NCBI RefSeq assembly: GCF_018531145.1
Contig: NZ_JAHDSZ010000001.1
Location: forward strand, 186,001 to 250,000
Source of the DNA: Canibacter zhuwentaonis
Lineage (GTDB): Bacteria > Actinomycetota > Actinomycetes > Actinomycetales > Microbacteriaceae
Reading direction: 5' to 3'
Length of the DNA: 64,000 bases
The stretch's first letter is position 1. Each line of letters starts with the position of its first letter. The notes below the pieces were generated by a model. The model was not told the origin of the DNA and did no database searches. It saw only the letters and a list, made by a program, of their open reading frames with translations. Positions 27,477 through 36,315 of this stretch are shown here, piece by piece. A program made the translations under genes and the position numbers.

Positions 27477-29005
27477 TGAGCGCGGAATACACTAAATTAA
27501 CAGCGGCAGAACTGGCAGCGGGGCTTGCTGCCGGTGATTTCAGCGCGGCAGAGGTAACAGCTGCGCACCTTGCGCAGATTGAGGCCACAAACGATACGCT
27601 GAACTCGTTTTTGTGCACCAATGATGCGGCGCTAGAAACCGCGCGCAAAATCGACGAGCGCCGCGCTGCCGGCGAGCAGCTCGCAGAGCTTGCGGGCGTG
27701 CCGCTTGCGGTTAAAGACGTGCTGGTAACAACGGATATGCCGAGCACCTCCGGGTCAAAAATTCTAGCGGGCTATATGTCCCCGTTTGACGCGACCGTTG
27801 TTGCAAAAGCGCGCCGCGCGGGGCTTGTGCTGCTCGGTAAAACCAATATGGACGAATTCGCAATGGGCTCGTCGAACGAAAACTCCGCCTACGGTTCGGT
27901 TAAAAACCCGTGGCAAACAGATTGCGTTCCTGGCGGATCGGGCGGCGGATCCGCTGCTGCAGTTGCCGCGTTCCAAGCTCCGCTGGCACTCGGCAGCGAC
28001 ACGGGCGGATCGATCCGCCAGCCAGCCGCTCTAACGGGATCGGTCGGGGTTAAGCCGACGTACGGCGCGGTGAGCAGGTACGGCGCGATTGCGATGGCAT
28101 CTTCGCTCGACCAGATCGGTCCGTGCGCGCGTACGGTGCTCGATGCCGGGATGCTGCAGGATGTTATCGCAGGTCACGACTGGCACGACGCAACCTCACT
28201 GCGGCACGACTGGGTTTCTATGGCGCAGGCGGCGCGCGAGGGTGCGGCTACAGGGTCGCTTAAGGGCGTAAAAATAGGTGTTGTTAAAGAGCTTATTTCT
28301 GAATCGCACACGCAGACGGGAGTGCTGCAAAACTTTAATGCCGCGCTTGAGCTTGCGGCGCGCGAGGGCGCTGAAATTGTGCCCATTACGGCAAAACATT
28401 TTGAGTATGCGGTGGCAGCCTATTATCTGATTATGCCAGCTGAGGTGTCATCTAACCTTGCTCGCTACGATTCTGTGCGGTTTGGAATGCGAGTTGACGC
28501 GGCATCCGGTGACACGGTTGCAGATGTTATGAGCAAAACTCGCGCGGTGGGCTTTGGCAGCGAGGTTAAACGCCGCATTATTCTGGGCACTTACGCGCTT
28601 TCGGCGGGCTACTACGATGCTTATTACGGCACCGCGCAGCGGGTGCGAACCCTTGTGCAGCGTGATTTCAACGAGGCTTTTGCGCAGGTGGATGTGCTGG
28701 CAGCGCCAACCTCCAATACAACCGCGTGGCATCTGGGTGAGCGGACGGCGGATCCGATGCAGAACTATCTTAACGATGCAACAACAATTCCTGCTAACCT
28801 GGCTGGAGTGCCGGGCATTAGCGTGCCGATCGGGCTTGCGGCAGAAGATAATATGCCGGTTGGTTTGCAGTTAATGGCGTCGCAGTATGAGGATGCCAGG
28901 CTCTACAAGACGGGCGCGGCGTTTGAGAGGTTAATTGCAGCACGAGACGGAAAAATGTTTTGGCAGCGAATGCCTGCGCTGCAGAGTGTGAAAGCGGGGG
29001 CATAA
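27476..29005 (+). CDS. gatA: Glu-tRNA(Gln) amidotransferase subunit A
   Basis: GatA is the amidase that releases ammonia from glutamine. The amidase signature [13 protein letters not shown] and the Ser-cisSer-Lys triad can be seen: Lys in [10 protein letters not shown], Ser in [13 protein letters not shown] and the preceding GSGGGSAA Ser. The 509-residue length is normal. It overlaps gatC and lies one base before gatB. Confidence 0.96.
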   Translation: MSAEYTKLTAAELAAGLAAGDFSAAEVTAAHLAQIEATNDTLNSFLCTNDAALETARKIDERRAAGEQLAELAGVPLAVKDVLVTTDMPSTSGSKILAGYMSPFDATVVAKARRAGLVLLGKTNMDEFAMGSSNENSAYGSVKNPWQTDCVPGGSGGGSAAAVAAFQAPLALGSDTGGSIRQPAALTGSVGVKPTYGAVSRYGAIAMASSLDQIGPCARTVLDAGMLQDVIAGHDWHDATSLRHDWVSMAQAAREGAATGSLKGVKIGVVKELISESHTQTGVLQNFNAALELAAREGAEIVPITAKHFEYAVAAYYLIMPAEVSSNLARYDSVRFGMRVDAASGDTVADVMSKTRAVGFGSEVKRRIILGTYALSAGYYDAYYGTAQRVRTLVQRDFNEAFAQVDVLAAPTSNTTAWHLGERTADPMQNYLNDATTIPANLAGVPGISVPIGLAAEDNMPVGLQLMASQYEDARLYKTGAAFERLIAARDGKMFWQRMPALQSVKAGA

Positions 29006-29006
29006 A

Positions 29007-30509
29007 ATGGCTAAAACAAAACTAATGGATTTTGATAAAGCACTGGAACTGTTCGAGCCGGTTATCGGTCTTGAAGTGCATGTTGAGTTGAATACAAAAA
29101 CTAAAATGTTTTCTGCCGCACCCAACTTTTTTGGAGGCGACCCCAACACAAACGTAACCCCTGTGTGCCTGGGGCTGCCCGGAACCCTGCCGGTTGTTAA
29201 TGAAAAAGCCGTTAAATCTGCGATTAGTCTAGGGCTTGCGCTGGGCTGTGAAATTGCTGAACACAGCGGGTTTGCGCGGAAAAACTATTTCTACCCTGAT
29301 ATGGCAAAAAACTATCAAATCTCGCAGTACGACGACCCGATCGCGTTTAACGGCAGCGTTGAAATTGAGCTTTCTAACGGGCGGGTTATGCACGTTGAAA
29401 TTGAGCGCGCGCACATGGAAGAAGATGCCGGTAAATTAACACACGAGGGCGGCGCAACCGGGCGAATTCAGGGGGCCACACACTCCGCTGTTGACTACAA
29501 CCGCGGTGGTATTCCGCTTGTTGAAATTGTGACCCGTCCCGTGTTCGGGGGCGAAGCAGACACCCCCGAGATTGCGGCAGAGTATGTTTCCACGATCCGC
29601 GAGATTGTGAAGGGTTTGGGTATTTCTGAGGCGCGCATGGAGCGCGGTAATATCCGCTGCGATGCTAATGTGTCACTGCGCCCACGCGGTGAAAACAAGC
29701 TCGGCACTCGCACCGAAACCAAAAACGTAAACTCGCTGCGTTCCATTGAGCGCGCGGTGCGGTTTGAGATTCAGCGCCAGGCGCAGATTCTCGCCAGCGG
29801 CGGCACGATTCTGCAGGAAACCCGCCACTGGCACGAAGACACCGGCGAAACCTCTGCCGGGCGCGTAAAATCTGATGCGGATGATTACCGGTATTTCCCA
29901 GAGCCTGATCTTGTGCCGCTGCAACCCTCTCGTGAACTGGTTGCGAGCCTGCGCGCGGCTCTGCCAGAGCATCCCACGCTGCGCAGAAGAAGACTGCGAG
30001 CGGAGTGGGAGTTCACAGCTCTTGAGTTCCGCGATGTTGTTAATGCGGGGCTGCTGGACGCGGTTGCGGATACGGTTGCCGCGGGTGTAACCCCGGCGGC
30101 AGCGCGCAAATGGTGGACGTGTGAAATCAGCCGTATTGCCAACGAGCGCGGGGTGCTAGCAACCGAGCTGATATCGGTGCAGCAGCTTACAGAGGTTGTT
30201 GAGCTGGTAACAGCGGGCACACTGAACGACAAACTGGCGCGTGAGGTAATCGGCGCGATTATCGCGGGAGAAGGCAGCGCCGCCGAGATCGTTACGGCGC
30301 GCTCGCTTGCAATAGTCTCCGACGATGGCGCTCTAACGGCGGCAATTGACGAGGCGCTGCAAGCGCAGCCGGATGTTTTGCAGAAAATCCGCGACGGCAA
30401 AGTGCAGGCGGCGGGCGCTATTATCGGCGCGGTTATGAAAGCAATGCGCGGGCAGGCGGATGCCGCTCGCGTGCGTGAACTGGTGCTAGAGCGCGCACAA
30501 GAGCTGTAA
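29007..30509 (+). CDS. gatB: Asp/Glu-tRNA amidotransferase subunit B
   Basis: GatB binds the mis-acylated tRNA and activates its carboxyl group with ATP. Signatures are IGLEVHVELNTKTKMFS, CLGLPGTLPVVN, FYPDMAKNYQISQYD, RMERGNIRCDANVSLRP and the C-terminal YqeY-like helical domain ending VRELVLERAQEL. The presence of GatCAB suggests indirect Gln-tRNA (and/or Asn-tRNA) synthesis, as in most actinobacteria. Confidence 0.96.
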   Translation: MAKTKLMDFDKALELFEPVIGLEVHVELNTKTKMFSAAPNFFGGDPNTNVTPVCLGLPGTLPVVNEKAVKSAISLGLALGCEIAEHSGFARKNYFYPDMAKNYQISQYDDPIAFNGSVEIELSNGRVMHVEIERAHMEEDAGKLTHEGGATGRIQGATHSAVDYNRGGIPLVEIVTRPVFGGEADTPEIAAEYVSTIREIVKGLGISEARMERGNIRCDANVSLRPRGENKLGTRTETKNVNSLRSIERAVRFEIQRQAQILASGGTILQETRHWHEDTGETSAGRVKSDADDYRYFPEPDLVPLQPSRELVASLRAALPEHPTLRRRRLRAEWEFTALEFRDVVNAGLLDAVADTVAAGVTPAAARKWWTCEISRIANERGVLATELISVQQLTEVVELVTAGTLNDKLAREVIGAIIAGEGSAAEIVTARSLAIVSDDGALTAAIDEALQAQPDVLQKIRDGKVQAAGAIIGAVMKAMRGQADAARVRELVLERAQEL

Positions 30510-30515
30510 AAAGCA

Positions 30516-31727
30516 ATGGGCGCAGTTCATCAATCACTGCTTGTGGCGAGTATGAGCGCGCCCATTTTGCACATTGACATGGACTCGTTTTTTGTGTCGG
30601 TTGCAAGACTTGACAACCCCGGACTGCACGGTAAGCCGGTTGTTGTGGCAAACGACTCGCCGCGCTCTGTTGTGTCAAGCGCCAGTTATGAGGCGCGCCG
30701 TTTTGGGGTGCGTAGCGCAATGCCGGTCTCAACGGCAAAACAAATTTGTAAAAATCTGGTGTTTGCGGAGCCTAAAATGGATCGCTACGAAGAAATCTCA
30801 CAGCAGGTTTTTAAGATTTTTGAACGGTTTACGCCCAGGGTTGAAAAACTCGGGATAGACGAGGGGTTCTTAGACGTTGCGGGGGCTGTTAAGCACTTTG
30901 GCTTGCCCTACGAGATCGCCCAAAAAATCCGCGCGAGTGTGTGCGAAGAGCTTAAAATTCCGTGCTCTGTGGGGCTCGCTGGTGCAAAATTTGTTGCTAA
31001 ACTCGCCTCGGTTAAAGCTAAGCCGGATGGTATTTTTTGTGTCCCAGCCGAGCAGACCCTGCAGTTTTTGCATCCGCTAAAAATTGGTGAGATGCCCGGT
31101 GTTGGCTATAAAACGGCTGAAAAACTGCGCTCGCGCGCGCTTAACACGGTCGCCGATTTAGCAGCTCAGAGCGAAGAGTCGCTGGTGCGCCTGCTCGGGA
31201 AGGCACACGGAGCTCAGCTCTATCAAATGGCGCGCGGAATTGATCCGCGCCCCGTTATCCCCGAGCGTGAAATGAAGTCTTTGGGCGCTGAAAAAACGCT
31301 CAGCCAAAACACCAGCGACAGTGAGGTGCTGGCGCGTGAGCTTGCGCAGCTGGCTGCGAAGGTGACGCAGCGCTCTCGCGCCAACGGCACCGTCGCAGAA
31401 ACTGTGACCCTTACCCTGCGCACACCAGATTTGCGGCGGGTTAATAAAAGCCTCACGCTCAGCCAGCCCACAAACTCAACAAAAATTGTCTACGACACGG
31501 CGTTGCGGTTGCTGACGCAGGTGAAAGCGCGGCACGACGCGGTGCGCCTGATCGGGGTGCGGTTGTCTGGGTTGCAAGACGAGCACACGCTCGCGCCTGT
31601 TTTATGGGAGGATGAAAGCAGCGCTCGCTGGCGCAAAATCGATGCGATAGCGGATCAGATAATAAATAAACTAGGCGGGGTTAAGCTCGAATCCGCTGCT
31701 GCGATCAATCTGACGCGCGGTGAATGA
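30516..31727 (+). CDS. dinB: DNA polymerase IV (Y-family)
   Basis: A translesion polymerase. The catalytic residues lie in HIDMDSFFVSV and GIDEGFLDV; SASYEARRFGVRSAMP, SVGLAGAKFVAKLAS and the little-finger ending are typical. ATG 30516 follows gatB by six bases; ATG 30552 (MSAPILHIDMD) would be the tighter family start. The last ~26 codons, including the stop, lie in a 90-bp segment repeated at 43447-43536: the gene's 3' end is one boundary of the defence island. Before insertion it must have overlapped the pyridoxal kinase gene tail to tail. Confidence 0.93.
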   Translation: MGAVHQSLLVASMSAPILHIDMDSFFVSVARLDNPGLHGKPVVVANDSPRSVVSSASYEARRFGVRSAMPVSTAKQICKNLVFAEPKMDRYEEISQQVFKIFERFTPRVEKLGIDEGFLDVAGAVKHFGLPYEIAQKIRASVCEELKIPCSVGLAGAKFVAKLASVKAKPDGIFCVPAEQTLQFLHPLKIGEMPGVGYKTAEKLRSRALNTVADLAAQSEESLVRLLGKAHGAQLYQMARGIDPRPVIPEREMKSLGAEKTLSQNTSDSEVLARELAQLAAKVTQRSRANGTVAETVTLTLRTPDLRRVNKSLTLSQPTNSTKIVYDTALRLLTQVKARHDAVRLIGVRLSGLQDEHTLAPVLWEDESSARWRKIDAIADQIINKLGGVKLESAAAINLTRGE

Positions 31728-31738
31728 GCGTGCGGGAG
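31649..31738. repeat. Left island boundary: direct repeat of dinB 3' end (attL-like)
   Basis: This 90-bp segment recurs at 43447-43536. From 31666 to 31738 (73 bp) there is a single A/G difference; the first 17 bases carry five more differences, all transitions. It ends with the shared core GGTGAATGAGCGTGCGGGAG and then diverges from the other copies (AGTACACC here). It marks a site-specific insertion point in the overlapping 3' ends of dinB and pdxY. Confidence 0.9.
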
Positions 31739-31783
31739 AGTACACCAGAAGGGGGTCTAGGCAATTTGTGGTACTCGGTTCAG

Positions 31784-34700
31784 TTATTCAAACTCGGATG
31801 CGTCCCATTCACTGATATCCATGCCACCCCGTTTGAAGAACTCTATTAGGAGCATTTGTGCGGCCCAGTTACGGTCGATGGGTAGGAGGTCAAGGTTCTT
31901 CTTTGATTTCAGCCATTCGGCGAAGGTTTCGCTATCGACGGTTTCACGGATTTTGTCGAAGCGGCCGAATCGGTGCAGGTCTGCATCTGTGATGCCTTGC
32001 CCGCCGTAGGCTTTCAGCATCTCTTTCACCAGCAACGCATCGGCACCGGTTGCTGCGACAAGATCAGCAATCTGGCTGTCTTGCACGGCAGAAAGCTCTT
32101 CGTTGATGTAGTCGCGGAAAGACTTAGTAGCGTCTGGTGCCACGCGATCGGACTGGATCATGGCGATAACTCGTCTTGCTGCTTGCTGTTCTTTTTGACT
32201 CAAAGCCGCGTAATATTGCTGAACTTCGACAAGGAGGTCATCTATCTGAGCTTGGCTGGCTTGTTGGCTTGCAACGGCTGCGCGCCACTTGTCGAACTTC
32301 GCGTCAAGAGCCTCCATGTCTATACGCTGCGCATCATGCGCATAGGTCAGACAGGTCAAGTCGAGGGGTACCTGTGCGGCGGGTTCACCGCCACCGCCTG
32401 AACTTAGCTCGCTGTAACGGGTGAGCCATGTCTCGTAGATCTCCTTTGTCAGCAGTACTTCAATGTCGGGATCTCCTGGAGCTACTCCGGGATAGACTCG
32501 CTGATCCCACGTAAAACCTTGGATTCTGACTGTTTCGACAAGGCTTGCCAAATAGGAGAAAGAAACTGCGAATTTCTTACGATCCTCCAGGGCGTCAGGC
32601 AGACGGGAATAGTCTGGAATTCTAGCCTTAGTGAAGATAGCTTTGATGACTTCATATTCTCCATTGAGTGCTTGCAGGTTGGCCGGTAGCGGGTCAACGA
32701 ACACACCTCGGGCGTTTCCGCCAGCGTAGAGGTCAAAGGCGATCTCGAAATTATGGGTCATCGTTTTGGGTTTGCGGTAGTAGACGATGGTGCCTTGAGG
32801 CTTGATGAGCTTGTTGTAGATGCGGTTGGTGCGAGAAGCTGCCTGGACGAGGTCAGCGTATTCGAGGACCTTGTCCATGTAGAGCGTGCCGACATATTTG
32901 GAGTCATATCCGGTAAGCAACTGGTCTACTACGATGACAAGATCAAGCATCTTGTCTTGGCTGATGTGTTTGCGGCTGTCCTTGTGGGCAAGCCTGTCAG
33001 CAACGTCGGACTTGAAGTCAGCGATTTCTGCCCGATCAAAACTAACACCGAACATTGCTTCGTAATCGTCGAGGATCTCAAAGATACCTTCGGTTCTCAG
33101 CTGCTGGTTTCCGACGTTTTCGTCTGCATCAGAAAACACAGCGGTCACTTTGAGCTCTTGGTTCAATACAGGAGGTACGGCGGTATGGTCTGCTGCGGCT
33201 TTCTGTACTTGCTCGTTGTGGGCTTGGAACAGGCGGTAGTACTTAATGGCGTCTTCAATGCTGCTGGTTGCAAACATTGCATGTAGTTGTTCGCCTTGGG
33301 AACGGCGCAGCCAGTTCTTGAGGATCTCATCGACGACAGCCTGTTGGTATTCAGGGGTCTCCCAGGTGGCCGTCTTTGCTAGATCGTCAATCCCGGCGAT
33401 AAAGTGCCCTTTATCGTCACGGTAACTCACCCACGGAATCTTGTCAGGATCGCTGTACCGTTTAAAGATCGCGAGCTGCTTCTTGTCCTGGTATACCTCT
33501 GCGACCGTCTTGGCTCCAGCTTTCGCCAACGCCACCTTCTCACGCATCTCATCGTAGGGGTAGATATCTACCTGCTGATAGTCGAAACGCAACACTGCCC
33601 CATCGCGCAAACCGTGATAGATGCTGTAACGGTGAAGCTCAGAACCGAAAAGATCCGATGTTTGCGTGGACTTCTTCGCATTGGGTTCTTGAATCGGCGT
33701 ACCGGTGAAACCAAAGAACACCGCACGAGGGAAACACCGGCGAATTTTGGCATACATGTCACCAAACGTTGACCGATGCGCCTCATCGACAATGAACACG
33801 ATGCGCTGAGACTGAATTTTGTCGAAATCAGTCTTTGCGTAAAACTCATCCTGAGGATTCGTGAGCCGCCCGAGCTTGTGTAAAGACGTAATAATCAGGC
33901 GCTCGGTGCCGGTTTGAAGCTCCTTCGCGAGGAGGCGTGTTGAAGCAGGTCGAGCAATATCTGTAGCATCGCCAGCGAAATTACGGTATTCCATCTCAGA
34001 TTGGTCGCCGAGCTCGATGCGATCAAGAACGAACACGACTTTGTCGGCAATCTTGTCGCGTGCCAGCAGCATCGCGGTCTTAAACGAGGTCATCGTCTTA
34101 CCTGACCCCGTGGTATGCCAAATGTAGCCGCCCTTGTGATCGTGGATTCCACGATCCTCTAAAGGCACACGGTTCACATTTGACATCTGTGCCTCAACAG
34201 CAGCCACCGCATGCATCTGATACGGACGCAACACCTTCAGCTCTCCATCGCCCCCATCGGCGATCAGATAGTCACCGATCAGCGTGTGAGCAGCCGGGAT
34301 GGAAATAAAGTGGCGCGCGATATCCTGCCACGATTCGTAACGCTCGTTGTAGAAGTCGGTGTACTCGAAATGAAACATGTCGGTCAGATGACTGGTATCC
34401 CTTGGGCGGGCGAAGTAACGCATATCCGTTGGTGTCATACCGATGAACACCTGGAGGGCGTTGAACAGGCCACTGAAGATGTTCGACTGCAGGTACTTGT
34501 GGATCTGGCCGGTAGCTTCAGACACATCGTGCCCATGGTTTTTCAACTCAACATGGACAACAGGGATGCCCCAAATCAGGAGCATGAAATCCCCACGCCG
34601 ATCCTTGTCGCGCGGATGACTGCGAGGCATTACTGGCTGACGGGCAATCTGATAGGTAGAGTCTCCACCGGCAACCTCTTTGGGGTCAAAGATCGTCAAC

Positions 34701-35032
34701 GACACGATTTTGCCCTTATGCGCTTCGTCATCAGGGTGATCGCGGCGAATGGTGGTCTCTTTACCTTGTAAGAAGCGCTGGACATCTGCAGGAGTAGCCA
34801 GGGTGCTGATTTGCTCTACCAGCTGCTGCTTTTCACCCTCAGACAGCGGAACGTTGTTGAGTCTATGAGGGGTGTTGTTGTTCTTGAAAACAATTGAAGC
34901 CCAGTTATCCACCAGATCAGCAACACTCGGATGAACCAAGACACGCTTAGACCAGCCGTGGCGCTCAGTCAGCGCGGATACGACCGCGTCTTCAAACTCG
35001 AGTTCAGAACCAAAATGCACTAAATCAGTCAT
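31784..35032 (-). CDS. hsdR: Type I restriction enzyme subunit R (HsdR)
   Basis: HsdR is the motor and nuclease of the type I complex. The PD-(D/E)xK nuclease motif is intact (Asp148 in RRGDF, Glu162-Lys164 in VELK). The SF2 translocase follows: Walker A HTTGSGKT (306-313), DEAH (416-419), FTGTP (~442-446) and later helicase motifs (DQLLTGYDSKYVGTLYMDK, QAASRTNRIY). The C-terminal ~250 residues form the HsdM-binding region. At 1082 residues it is full length. Third gene of hsdM-hsdS-hsdR, 17 bases after hsdS. Confidence 0.95.
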   Translation of the reverse strand: MTDLVHFGSELEFEDAVVSALTERHGWSKRVLVHPSVADLVDNWASIVFKNNNTPHRLNNVPLSEGEKQQLVEQISTLATPADVQRFLQGKETTIRRDHPDDEAHKGKIVSLTIFDPKEVAGGDSTYQIARQPVMPRSHPRDKDRRGDFMLLIWGIPVVHVELKNHGHDVSEATGQIHKYLQSNIFSGLFNALQVFIGMTPTDMRYFARPRDTSHLTDMFHFEYTDFYNERYESWQDIARHFISIPAAHTLIGDYLIADGGDGELKVLRPYQMHAVAAVEAQMSNVNRVPLEDRGIHDHKGGYIWHTTGSGKTMTSFKTAMLLARDKIADKVVFVLDRIELGDQSEMEYRNFAGDATDIARPASTRLLAKELQTGTERLIITSLHKLGRLTNPQDEFYAKTDFDKIQSQRIVFIVDEAHRSTFGDMYAKIRRCFPRAVFFGFTGTPIQEPNAKKSTQTSDLFGSELHRYSIYHGLRDGAVLRFDYQQVDIYPYDEMREKVALAKAGAKTVAEVYQDKKQLAIFKRYSDPDKIPWVSYRDDKGHFIAGIDDLAKTATWETPEYQQAVVDEILKNWLRRSQGEQLHAMFATSSIEDAIKYYRLFQAHNEQVQKAAADHTAVPPVLNQELKVTAVFSDADENVGNQQLRTEGIFEILDDYEAMFGVSFDRAEIADFKSDVADRLAHKDSRKHISQDKMLDLVIVVDQLLTGYDSKYVGTLYMDKVLEYADLVQAASRTNRIYNKLIKPQGTIVYYRKPKTMTHNFEIAFDLYAGGNARGVFVDPLPANLQALNGEYEVIKAIFTKARIPDYSRLPDALEDRKKFAVSFSYLASLVETVRIQGFTWDQRVYPGVAPGDPDIEVLLTKEIYETWLTRYSELSSGGGGEPAAQVPLDLTCLTYAHDAQRIDMEALDAKFDKWRAAVASQQASQAQIDDLLVEVQQYYAALSQKEQQAARRVIAMIQSDRVAPDATKSFRDYINEELSAVQDSQIADLVAATGADALLVKEMLKAYGGQGITDADLHRFGRFDKIRETVDSETFAEWLKSKKNLDLLPIDRNWAAQMLLIEFFKRGGMDISEWDASEFE

Positions 35033-35049
35033 CGGAGTACCCCTTCGAA

Positions 35050-36315
35050 CTAAACGAACATCGACGCCAGGAACGCCGACTTCAAATGATGCAACTTTTC
35101 CAGCTTTTCCAGTTCGAAATTGATGAGAATGTCGAGCTCACGGAAATAATTACTAATGCCTTCTTGCTCAGATAGGGAAGGAATCAGGAGTAATAATCCC
35201 GACAGTGCTTCCTTGCTGACAGAAGTAACTTTAGTCCCTTGAGAAAAATGTACGATTTGGGAGTGAACTAACGCACTGTTCATAAGAACACCTAAGAATC
35301 CTTCTGCGCACTCTATCAAGGGGTGCAGTACGTATGTGTGAAGTCCGCCAAAAACAGGCAATTCGCCACGGATGCGTAGTTCCGCACACCGACCTACCGA
35401 TTCGTCTTCTGCTGTATCGGCCATAACGACATCACCGTTTAGCAGTTGTTTGCTGAATAATCTTGAGACCAACTCTGGGTCATTGATGAAAGGGAGTTTT
35501 TGCGAGCTGACATCAACTAGATTGGGTAGAGAAGTGAGGATGTCCCCGTAGTGAACGCTTAATGCATTTCCAGCTTTCTCATTGAGGTTCGCACGGGTCA
35601 CTGGGACCGATCTACCAAATTTGAAAAAGCTACTGAAATCCCACTTTTTCCACTCGTCTTGGAAGCCACTGAATCTGATCTCTGGCACGCGAGAGTCTCC
35701 TTGTGGGAACATCTTCGTGAGCATGGTGGTCTTGAGCTGCTTCAGCTTCTCGATCTTCTTCGCCGATGCGTCAAGCAGATCATCCAACTTATGGAACAAC
35801 GATCCAATCGCTTCCTGTTCTTTTAAAGAAGGAACAAAGAGGGGGAACGACTTTACTTTTTCGGCATTAAGATTTCTCTGTGTACCAGTGGAAATATATG
35901 GCTCCCACTCAAGCCCAAGTTCTGCGTTTTTTAAGCGTGCATAAATGAAATCACGGGTTCCCGCACTAGAGAAGACCATATTGTAAAATGCCTGACTTGT
36001 GGCAGCGTCTATGTCGAGAATTCCGACCTTACCCACACTTGCGTACATAGCGAGAGAAATAGATCCCTTAGGTGCTATCCACGCAGCGCTATTGTTTAGA
36101 CCCGCATCAGTAATGTGTTTAGCCGTACTACGAATGAAGCGATCCTTAATATCCGATATTCCTAAAAAAGGTATATGGCCGTTATAGTAGGAAGGATTTG
36201 TTGCTGTTGGCGTGCCACCCGAGCACCCAAGAGCAATCAAGTTTCCCAGTTGGCTTTGAATCCACTCCTCATGGAAGCCTTGGAAGCGTATCGCCGGAGC
36301 GTTATTCTGACTCAT
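35050..36315 (-). CDS. hsdS: Type I restriction enzyme specificity subunit S (HsdS)
   Basis: HsdS recognises the bipartite DNA target. Two target-recognition domains are present, each opened by the same motif (IRFQGFHEEW at residue ~9 and IRFSGFQDEW at ~215) and closed by a conserved helical spacer (PSLKEQEAIGSLFHKLDDLLD and PSLSEQEGISNYFRELDILI, followed by KIEKLKQLK / KLEKLHHLK). At 421 residues it is a complete two-domain subunit. The target sequence cannot be predicted. The start overlaps the hsdM stop (ATGA). Confidence 0.95.
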   Translation of the reverse strand: MSQNNAPAIRFQGFHEEWIQSQLGNLIALGCSGGTPTATNPSYYNGHIPFLGISDIKDRFIRSTAKHITDAGLNNSAAWIAPKGSISLAMYASVGKVGILDIDAATSQAFYNMVFSSAGTRDFIYARLKNAELGLEWEPYISTGTQRNLNAEKVKSFPLFVPSLKEQEAIGSLFHKLDDLLDASAKKIEKLKQLKTTMLTKMFPQGDSRVPEIRFSGFQDEWKKWDFSSFFKFGRSVPVTRANLNEKAGNALSVHYGDILTSLPNLVDVSSQKLPFINDPELVSRLFSKQLLNGDVVMADTAEDESVGRCAELRIRGELPVFGGLHTYVLHPLIECAEGFLGVLMNSALVHSQIVHFSQGTKVTSVSKEALSGLLLLIPSLSEQEGISNYFRELDILINFELEKLEKLHHLKSAFLASMFV